Below are positions 54,253 through 64,000 of a stretch of DNA of 64,000 nt, piece by piece. The stretch spans positions 93,421 through 157,420 of the forward strand of contig CAJXKJ010000002.1 of NCBI GenBank assembly GCA_913055605.1, read 5' to 3'. Under the pieces are notes generated by a model, which saw only the letters and a list, made by a program, of their open reading frames with translations, was not told the origin of the DNA and searched no databases. This stretch comes from an uncultured Euryhalocaulis sp. (lineage in GTDB: Bacteria; Pseudomonadota; Alphaproteobacteria; Caulobacterales; Maricaulaceae). Positions within the stretch are counted from its first letter, which is position 1. Every line of letters begins with the position of its first letter. Position numbers and translations under genes: made by a program.

Positions 54253-54256
<4 letters not shown>
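52826..54256 (+). CDS. gltD: glutamate synthase small subunit
   Basis: 476 residues. N-terminal Fe-S domain with the cysteine series RCSQCGIPFCSSGCPLGNNI and EVCGRICPQDKLCEGNCV, then two Rossmann folds: FAD site VGIVGAGPAGMAAAEALRQQ and NADPH site VVVVGGGDTAMDCVRTA. It feeds electrons from NADPH to GltB. ATG at 52826; the open frame before it is not conserved and has no ribosome site. Upstream of gltB with ATGA overlap, the reverse of the more familiar gltB-gltD order. The 166-base gap to amtB holds both promoters and an AT-rich patch near 52700-52745. Confidence 0.95.
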
Positions 54257-58800
<4,544 letters not shown>

Positions 58801-58854
58801 GGCGCCTCTCCGCCCCCGCATCGCCGCATATCGCAAACCGGTCTGCGCGCTGGA

Positions 58855-58880
58855 CAGACAGGCCCGGAGGGGCTTGTCTG
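58855..58880. terminator. hairpin downstream of gltB
   Basis: CAGACAGGCCC and GGGCTTGTCTG form an 11-bp stem (one G-U) around the loop GGAG, 54 bases after gltB. No T-tract follows, so it may be a Rho-linked end or an RNA-stabilising hairpin. Confidence 0.45.
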
Positions 58881-58959
58881 GGCGGCCGGCCGGACTTCTG
58901 CGCGTTCCCGGACCGGTTCGTCTACAAGACGTTCAACAACAATAAGCGTGGAGGGAGAG

Positions 58960-60150
58960 ATGGCTCCGGGGAGTGAAGCCGCCCAGATGGTGGCGGATGA
59001 GAATGAGGAACAGCCGGCGGAAAATTTCCGCTTTTACGATAACCGTCAGAAATATTTGATGTTTGTGCACACCTGCAGCGAGAAGCAGGTGGTCGCCGAC
59101 CGCGTCTCGGCGGAGCTGGACCGGGTGAAGCCAAAGCCCCCGGCCCTGCGCGTTTTCGACGCCGGCATGGGCGACGGCACCGTATTGACCCGGGTCATGC
59201 GGACCATGCACCAGCGCCACCCGCGCATGCCGTTCTATATCGCGGGCAAGGAAATCAGCCTGGAGGACGTCCGGCTGACCCTGGAAAAAATGCCGGACCG
59301 CTTCTACGAGCACCCGGCCACGGTCCTGGTCGTGACCAATCTGAACTATGCCGACGCGCCCTGGATGACGCCCTCGGCGGACGAGCAGAAATCCCGCACC
59401 CTCTGGAAAGAGGTCAAGCTGAAGGGCGAGACCTCCGCCGAATTCGACTCCCAGATCACCGATCTGGAGGAATTCCTGGCGGAGAACTGGCGCACCACGC
59501 CCAGCCCCAAGACCGGCAACCCGATCTATGAGCGGCCCGTCGTGCTGGTCATCTATCGCGAGGATTGCGAGTTCCTGCTGCACTCCATCGTGCCGAAGAA
59601 GGAGACGGTGACCGCCGGCTACGACCTGGTCATGGCCTCCCAGCCCTATCGCGCCCGCGCCTCGGCCAAGTTCAAGGCCTCGCGCGTGATCGCGCCGCTG
59701 GCGCGCAGTCTTGCGCCCGGCGGACGGCTGATGGGCATCCAGTCCTGCGGCGGCGACCCGGCGCTGGAGATCATCCAGAAGGTCTGGCCGAGCGAGAATC
59801 CGTTCGGCGACGACCGGCACGCATTGCTGGAAGCCACCCGCGAGGCGCTGGGCCAGGAGGCGAGACAATTCGACTTCCTTGCAGGCAATGACGCGGAGTC
59901 CCGCTTCTGCTACGAGATGCACACGCTGCCCGGCGAAATCGACCCCGACGGGGCGCAGGGCGGCATCGGTACATCAACCCTGTTCGCGGCGTGGAACGAC
60001 GCCGCCTACGTAGCCCAGATCGAAGATGAACGTTTGACCGACGCCATGACAAGCGACGCCTATTTGCGCGGCACCGCAGAGGTGCTGCGCAAGCATGGCG
60101 GGCTCTGGTTCAATGACGAAGGCTACGTGATCGCCCGGAAGGAGAAGTGA
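58960..60150 (+). CDS. SAM-dependent methyltransferase-like protein
   Basis: 396 residues, ATG at 58960 with GGAGG five bases upstream; GTG 58948 is also in frame. Motif I of a class I methyltransferase fold is seen in LRVFDAGMGDGTVLTRVM, and a later LAPGGRLMGIQSCGG matches motif III. A long middle insertion (about 140-200) is charged. The first ~35 residues are acidic. It sits 7 bases before a methylenetetrahydrofolate-reductase-like gene, so the pair is an operon probably for one-carbon transfer. Methyl donor or acceptor unknown; it might use methyl-THF-linked chemistry. Not a family I can name further. Confidence 0.75.
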   Translation: MAPGSEAAQMVADENEEQPAENFRFYDNRQKYLMFVHTCSEKQVVADRVSAELDRVKPKPPALRVFDAGMGDGTVLTRVMRTMHQRHPRMPFYIAGKEISLEDVRLTLEKMPDRFYEHPATVLVVTNLNYADAPWMTPSADEQKSRTLWKEVKLKGETSAEFDSQITDLEEFLAENWRTTPSPKTGNPIYERPVVLVIYREDCEFLLHSIVPKKETVTAGYDLVMASQPYRARASAKFKASRVIAPLARSLAPGGRLMGIQSCGGDPALEIIQKVWPSENPFGDDRHALLEATREALGQEARQFDFLAGNDAESRFCYEMHTLPGEIDPDGAQGGIGTSTLFAAWNDAAYVAQIEDERLTDAMTSDAYLRGTAEVLRKHGGLWFNDEGYVIARKEK

Positions 60151-60157
60151 AAGCATT

Positions 60158-61012
60158 ATGAGTAAGTCCAAGGTGAGCGAGCTGCTGGCGAATTCGTCCT
60201 TTGAAGTGACGCAGCACGCGACCGACGCGATCGGCAAGTCCAAGGAAGTCATCGAACCCGGGACGGAGATCTATATCGCCCACATCCCGGGCACGCCCTA
60301 TGACGGCGTGATCACCGAGGCCGGACGCGTCCGGCGGCACGGCTTCATCCCCGTGCCGCACCTTGTGGCGCGCAATGCGCCCTCGCCGGCGGCGTTCGAC
60401 GATTTCGTCAAGGCGCTGATCGACGAGGCCCAGATCGACCGGGCGCTGTGCCTGGCCGGCGACGTGGACTCCCCGCGCGGCGACTGGATCGGCGCGCTGG
60501 ACGTCCTGAAGAGCGGCACGATGCAGAAATACGGCATCACCGACGTGCGCATCTCCGCCTATCCGGAAGGCCACCCCAAGGTGCCGACCGAAGTGCTGGA
60601 CCAGGCGCTGCGCGACAAGGTGAAGCTCTGCAAGGAGACGGGGCTCGACGCCACGATCACCAGCCAGTTCGCGTTCGAGGCCAAGCCGGTGGTGGAGCGT
60701 ATCCGCGAAATCCGCGGCGAAGGCATCGACAACAAGATGCGCGTCGGCATCTGCGGCCCGGCCAGCGTCACCAATCTGCTGAAATACGCGGTGAAGTGCG
60801 GCGTCGGCAATTCGCTGAAGGCGCTGCGCCGTCCCGAAATGCTCGCCAACCTGCTGACCAAGGTGGACGCCACGGACATCGTGAAGGCGGTGGCCGAGGA
60901 CGCCGAGGCCCGCGGCGACGAGAACATTATCGGCTTCCACTTCTTCTCCTTCGGCGGCCTGCTGGCCAGCACGAAGTGGGCGAAGGAAGGCGCGGCGACC
61001 GGCCTCGCCTAG
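60158..61012 (+). CDS. methylenetetrahydrofolate reductase-like protein
   Basis: 284 residues, MTHFR TIM-barrel superfamily: YIAHIPGTPYDGVITEAG, GFIPVPHLVARN, ALCLAGDVDSPRGDW, DVRISAYPEGHPKVP and TSQFAFEAKPVVERI correspond to the substrate and FAD strands of MetF. It is divergent from housekeeping MetF and resembles MTHFR paralogues linked to demethylation pathways. It would interconvert methylene- and methyl-THF. Translation follows the methyltransferase gene after 7 bases; a strong terminator (61039-61070) ends the unit. Enzyme class likely, pathway unknown. Confidence 0.8.
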   Translation: MSKSKVSELLANSSFEVTQHATDAIGKSKEVIEPGTEIYIAHIPGTPYDGVITEAGRVRRHGFIPVPHLVARNAPSPAAFDDFVKALIDEAQIDRALCLAGDVDSPRGDWIGALDVLKSGTMQKYGITDVRISAYPEGHPKVPTEVLDQALRDKVKLCKETGLDATITSQFAFEAKPVVERIREIRGEGIDNKMRVGICGPASVTNLLKYAVKCGVGNSLKALRRPEMLANLLTKVDATDIVKAVAEDAEARGDENIIGFHFFSFGGLLASTKWAKEGAATGLA

Positions 61013-61038
61013 GGCCCGCCGCGATCTGTTAAAGTCTG

Positions 61039-61070
61039 CGGGCCGGCGCATGCGCCGGCCCGTTTCGTTT
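61039..61070 (+). terminator. intrinsic terminator after the MTHFR-like gene
   Basis: A 24-base perfect palindrome (CGGGCCGGCGC with its complement) is followed by TTTCGTTT. It lies 26 bases after the stop and 10 bases before the next start. Confidence 0.75.
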
Positions 61071-61080
61071 GGAGCCCGCG

Positions 61081-61506
61081 ATGAAGATCGACCGCCTGGA
61101 CCATGTGAACATCCACACCGACCGGCTGGATGAAACGGTCCGCTTCTATGAAGACGTCATGGGCCTCACCAAAGGCCTCGCCCCCGGCCTCGACCTCGAA
61201 ATGACCGCCTGGATGTTCGACGGCGACCGCGCGCTGATCCATCTGGGCATGGCCGGCTCGATCCTGGGCGAGGCGAAGAAAGACAGCCCCGCCGGCGCGC
61301 CTCCAGCTCCCCCGCCGGGCAGCGGCGCGGTCCACCACGTCGCCTTCAACTGCCGCGACTACGACGCGATGATCGACCGGCTGGAGCGTCTGGGCGTTCC
61401 GAAACAGACCAATTATGTCGAGGCCGTCGACCTGAAACAGATCTTCATCCACGACCCCAACGGCGTGATGCTGGAGCTGAATTTCTTCGGCGACGCCTCC
61501 GCCTAG
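61081..61506 (+). CDS. VOC-family (glyoxalase-like) protein
   Basis: 141 residues with paired beta-alpha-beta-beta-beta modules. The first opens IDRLDHVNIHTDRLDETVRFYEDVMGL, with the metal-ligand His; the second has AVHHVAFNCRDYDAMIDRL and ends FIHDPNGVMLELNFF, with the second His and the Glu ligand. A Pro/Ala loop (about 70-85) separates them. Such enzymes act as glyoxalases, epimerases or dioxygenases. ATG at 61081 chosen; a TTG four codons upstream is less likely. It starts just after a terminator, so it may be transcribed separately. Substrate unknown. Confidence 0.83.
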   Translation: MKIDRLDHVNIHTDRLDETVRFYEDVMGLTKGLAPGLDLEMTAWMFDGDRALIHLGMAGSILGEAKKDSPAGAPPAPPPGSGAVHHVAFNCRDYDAMIDRLERLGVPKQTNYVEAVDLKQIFIHDPNGVMLELNFFGDASA

Positions 61507-61518
61507 GCGGCGCTCGTC

Positions 61519-62064
61519 CTAGGCCGGAAAATCGCGCACCGGGTCCATGCCGTTCCAGTCCTGCGCCGCGCGGAACATCGCGCCGAACGTCTCGTCCATG
61601 CCGGGCGTCGCCTCGATCAGCTCGATAAAGCCGGGCGCCGCGCCCTTCATGTCGATATAGGCCACCGTCCCGCCGGTCGGCACGCCCAGGCGGAAGGCCA
61701 CCTCGAATCCGCGCGCCTCGTACAGCTCCACATCGTGCGGGAAATTCGTCGTCGCCTTGCCGAAATGGTGAAAGCCGTATCCCCGCGCCGCGACCGTCTC
61801 GCCATAGACGCTGGGCACGTCCGGCGTCAGCTCCTGGATCAGCTCGATCTGCATATGGCCGGCAAAGCTCATGGCGATGGCCACGTCCGTCGTCGTCGGC
61901 CGGCCGCGATAATGCGGATCGACGCCGGTGAAATGCTCCAGCAGGAACCACGGCCCGACATTCATATTGTCGATCCAGCTAGTCATCGCCGCCCGGATAT
62001 CGGGCACGACATAGGCCATCTGGATGATCCCGTTATCCGGCTGGCCGAACGACAGAATGGTCAT
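61519..62064 (-). CDS. VOC-family protein (glyoxalase superfamily)
   Basis: 181 residues, opening FGQPDNGIIQMAYVVPDIRAAM, then MSFAGHMQIELIQELTPDVPSVY and YGFHHFGKATTNFPHDVELYEARGF, with the last strand GFIELIEATPGMDETF holding the metal Glu. It matches the Glyoxalase_4 type used for hydrophobic or bile-acid-like substrates, but that is a weak assignment. Convergent with the other VOC gene (12-base gap). It is downstream of the MFS carrier pair and may act on the transported compound. Confidence 0.8.
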   Translation of the reverse strand: MTILSFGQPDNGIIQMAYVVPDIRAAMTSWIDNMNVGPWFLLEHFTGVDPHYRGRPTTTDVAIAMSFAGHMQIELIQELTPDVPSVYGETVAARGYGFHHFGKATTNFPHDVELYEARGFEVAFRLGVPTGGTVAYIDMKGAAPGFIELIEATPGMDETFGAMFRAAQDWNGMDPVRDFPA

Positions 62065-62081
62065 CGCGCGCCTCCCCTCGC

Positions 62082-62201
62082 CTAGAAAAGCTGCATCGCC
62101 CGCTTGGCGGTCTCGAACACGCCCCAGGCCAGCGGGATCATCACGAACAGCCAGAAGCCGAACAGTTTCAGCCCGCCGCCGGAGTTTGCCCCTTCGCTCA
62201 T
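62082..62201 (-). CDS. 39-residue MFS transporter small subunit
   Basis: A short ORF of 39 codons with a clear ribosome site (GAGGAGG, five bases before ATG 62201), 10 bases after the stop of the OFA-type carrier. It has one membrane helix (LKLFGFWLFVMIPLAWGVF) followed by a basic amphipathic end (ETAKRAMQLF). I recall small single-helix partners next to OFA-family MFS carriers and place it there; it is easily missed by gene finders. The partner helix would sit beside the 12-helix carrier. Confidence 0.75.
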   Translation of the reverse strand: MSEGANSGGGLKLFGFWLFVMIPLAWGVFETAKRAMQLF

Positions 62202-62211
62202 CCCCGCCTCC

Positions 62212-63567
62212 TCACGCATTGGCCGGCGCGCTGTCCGCCGGCAGATAGTTGCGCTCCGCCACCGCGCGGATCGCGAGGTTACAGACCAGCCCCACGGCCA
62301 GCAGCCCGGCCATCACATACATGGTCAGCGAATAGGCCTGCGCCGGCGGCACGCCGGAAGCGATCTGCGCCTCGCGCAGATAGTTCACCAGAACCGGCCC
62401 CAGAACCCCGGCCACCGACCATGCCGTCAGCAGCCGCCCATGGATCGCGCCGACATAATCGGTGCCGAACAGATCGCGCAGATAGGCCGGCACGGTCGCG
62501 AACCCGCCGCCATACATGGTCAGGATGACCAGATAGGCGATCACGAACGGCGCCACGCCCCACCCGGCCAGCGTCGGCACCGCCGCGTACAGCAGCAGGC
62601 CCAGGATGAAGAAGGTCGAATAGGTCGCCTTCCGCCCGATCACGTCGGACAGCGACGCCCAGAAGAACCGCCCCAGCATATTGGCCAGGCTCAGCAGGCC
62701 GACGAACCCGGCCGCCGCCGCCGCGCTGACCCCCACCATTTCCTGGCTCATCACGCTGGCCTGGCCCAGCACGCCGATCCCGGCGGTGACGTTCAGGCAC
62801 AGCACCGCCCAGACCAGCCAGAAGGCGCGCGTGCGGATCGCGACATCGACATGCACGTTGCGCGTGGTCTGCAGGCGGCGCGGCGCGGCCGGCGCGGTCC
62901 ATCCCGCGGGCGACCAGCCCTCGGCCGGCACCCGCACCGCGAACGCGCCCACCATCATGAAGACCAGATAGATCAGCCCCATCGTCACGAACGTCGCCGC
63001 CACGCCGACGCTGCCCGGCCCGGAAAACGCGTTCATCAGGTTCACGGCCAGCGGGCTGCCGATCATCGCGCCGCCGCCGAACCCCATGATGGCCAGCCCC
63101 GTGGCCATGCCCGGCCGGTCGGGAAACCAGCGGATCAGCGTTTTGACGGGGGAGATATAGCCCAGCCCCAGCCCGATCCCGCCCAGCACGCCATAGCCAA
63201 AATAGACCAGCCACAGATTGTGAACCGCCGCCCCCGCGCCGGCGACCAGAAAGCCCCCGGCCCAGAACAGCGCCGCCACGAACATGCCCTTGCGCGGCCC
63301 CACCCGCTCCAGCCAGCGCCCGGCCGTCGCCGCCGTCAGGCCCAGAACCGCGATGGCGATGGAGAAAATCCAGCCCAGCGTCGCCAGCGACCAGTCGCCG
63401 GGCGCGGGCTCGCTAATCCCGATCAGCCGGGTCATCGGGTCGTTGAACACGCTGAAGGCGTAGACCTGGCCGATCGCCAGATGGATGCACAGGGCGCAGG
63501 GCGGGATCAGCCAGCGATTATAGCCCGCCGGCGCAATCGTCCGGCTGCGGTCCAGAAACCCCGCCAT
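62212..63567 (-). CDS. OFA-family MFS transporter (oxalate/formate antiporter-like)
   Basis: 451 residues from ATG 63567 (MAGFLDRSRTIAPAGYNRW) with GGGGAGAG upstream; the longer frame adds nothing conserved. Twelve membrane helices, with the OFA-type opening RWLIPPCALCIHLAIGQVYAFSVF, the MFS loop RVGPRKGMFVAALFWAGG, GIGLGLGYISPVKTLIRWFPDRPG and GRFFWASLSDVIGRK. OFA carriers exchange organic acids such as oxalate/formate or lactate. A small partner follows (62082-62201). Substrate not readable. Confidence 0.88.
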   Translation of the reverse strand: MAGFLDRSRTIAPAGYNRWLIPPCALCIHLAIGQVYAFSVFNDPMTRLIGISEPAPGDWSLATLGWIFSIAIAVLGLTAATAGRWLERVGPRKGMFVAALFWAGGFLVAGAGAAVHNLWLVYFGYGVLGGIGLGLGYISPVKTLIRWFPDRPGMATGLAIMGFGGGAMIGSPLAVNLMNAFSGPGSVGVAATFVTMGLIYLVFMMVGAFAVRVPAEGWSPAGWTAPAAPRRLQTTRNVHVDVAIRTRAFWLVWAVLCLNVTAGIGVLGQASVMSQEMVGVSAAAAAGFVGLLSLANMLGRFFWASLSDVIGRKATYSTFFILGLLLYAAVPTLAGWGVAPFVIAYLVILTMYGGGFATVPAYLRDLFGTDYVGAIHGRLLTAWSVAGVLGPVLVNYLREAQIASGVPPAQAYSLTMYVMAGLLAVGLVCNLAIRAVAERNYLPADSAPANA

Positions 63568-63628
63568 TCCATCTCTCCCCGTGTCTGTCCGGCCTCTGAC
63601 GGGCACTCTTGAGGCCAGCCTAGATGTT

Positions 63629-63658
63629 CCCCGGAAATTGCGCAGCAATTATCCGGGG
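63629..63658. repeat. REP-like hairpin
   Basis: CCCCGGA-AATTGC, loop GCA, then GCAATT-A-TCCGGGG: a 13-bp stem with a one-base bulge. Similar sequences are common dispersed intergenic repeats in alphaproteobacteria; only one copy lies in this window. Confidence 0.6.
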
Positions 63659-63690
63659 CCCAGAATCAGCGCGCCCGAACACTCCAGCTC

Positions 63691-63733
63691 TCCCTCACCC
63701 TGAGGGCCCGCTCGCGGGCGTCTCGAAGGGTGG
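63691..63733. repeat. dispersed intergenic palindrome
   Basis: CCTCACCCTGAGG, then the perfect hairpin GCCCGC-TC-GCGGGC, then GTCTCGAAGGGTGG. The combination of CCTGAGGG and TCTCGAAGG around a GC hairpin matches a widespread alphaproteobacterial intergenic repeat as I remember it. Confidence 0.55.
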
Positions 63734-64000
63734 CTCCAGCTGGCAAATCCTCTCAGCCTGTTCCCCAGAAAGGCATCGGGGAAATGCGGGGAACTCCGCA
63801 ATCTCATCCCCCACCCAGCCAACGGCCCCATACTCCGGCCCGGCTTCGCGGATGAGGGAAGATGGCCACTCACCGTTTCCGCGAAGCGAGCGTGGCGCGT
63901 CCGCGCCTGCGGCTGTGAGGGCCGCGGGCTCCGGCGCGGCCTTCGGGGAGGCGGGCGGCACTAAACGCCAGACCGCGCCAAATCCCCGGATTGGAAACGC

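Larger units (their letters stand above)
63568..64000. other. 433-base non-coding right edge with dispersed-repeat-like hairpins
   Basis: It contains two palindromic elements (63629-63658 and 63691-63733) and otherwise no gene I can support. An 88-codon frame on the minus strand (63695-63961) crosses the repeat and is low in conserved features. It probably holds the MFS promoter at its left end. Confidence 0.5.

Noticed and set aside
63695..63961. 88-codon minus-strand ORF at the right edge
   Set aside because: It runs through a dispersed intergenic repeat, has no ribosome site I trust and no domain.

Overview
The window is GC-rich DNA from what looks like an alphaproteobacterium, probably a free-living aerobic Caulobacterales/Maricaulales-type organism. 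The pointers are a complete Entner-Doudoroff operon (zwf-pgl-edd-eda), a CysNC fusion, LptFG, a PQQ-dependent dehydrogenase, cytochrome c maturation genes, a DmdC-like acyl-CoA dehydrogenase and a GH15/OtsAB trehalose cluster. Genes are tightly packed with many 4-bp ATGA/GTGA overlaps. I see no tRNA, rRNA, CRISPR array, prophage or insertion sequence.

Layout. 1-2841: 5' part of a PQQ-dependent alcohol dehydrogenase (-), then a membrane-anchored winged-helix-like protein (+). 2960-21302: a type IV pilus island. Plus-strand minor pilins, a PilZ protein and the prepilin peptidase converge on a minus-strand operon reading pilin, Ser/Thr kinase-SUMF1, PilB, PilC, REC-EAL-FHA-FHA, PilM-PilN fusion, PilO-PilP fusion, PP2C phosphatase, secretin and two small exported proteins. 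21948-27558: trehalose synthesis and turnover (otsA, otsB, GH15), an MscS channel and a small unknown protein. 27568-30555: CDF transporter, topoisomerase IB and an inositol-phosphatase-like enzyme. 30577-35236: Entner-Doudoroff operon. 35492-41412: envelope genes (glycosyltransferases, LptF, LptG, CelD-like acyltransferase). 41310-44677: acyl-CoA dehydrogenase, YceI, YgfZ. 44870-47655: sulfate activation (cysD, cysNC). 47723-51117: ccmF, ccmH and convergent ccmI. 51349-58800: nitrogen assimilation (amtB divergent from gltDB). 58960-63567: one-carbon and VOC genes, then an OFA-type MFS carrier with a 39-residue partner. The right edge holds REP-like hairpins.

The most interesting part is the pilus island. 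Besides the motor, platform, alignment complex and secretin, the same operon carries every piece of a threonine-phosphorylation circuit: an intact soluble Ser/Thr kinase, an intact PP2C phosphatase, and a protein that joins a receiver and a c-di-GMP phosphodiesterase to tandem FHA (phosphothreonine-reading) domains. The motor ATPase PilB has four near-identical D-D-x-T-[VI]-V-[LV] repeats in its disordered N-terminus, which is what an FHA docking array would look like. My hypothesis is a phospho-threonine switch that recruits a c-di-GMP phosphodiesterase to the pilus motor, by analogy with the PpkA/PppA/Fha1 pathway of type VI secretion. No retraction ATPase (PilT) or PilY1 is encoded here.
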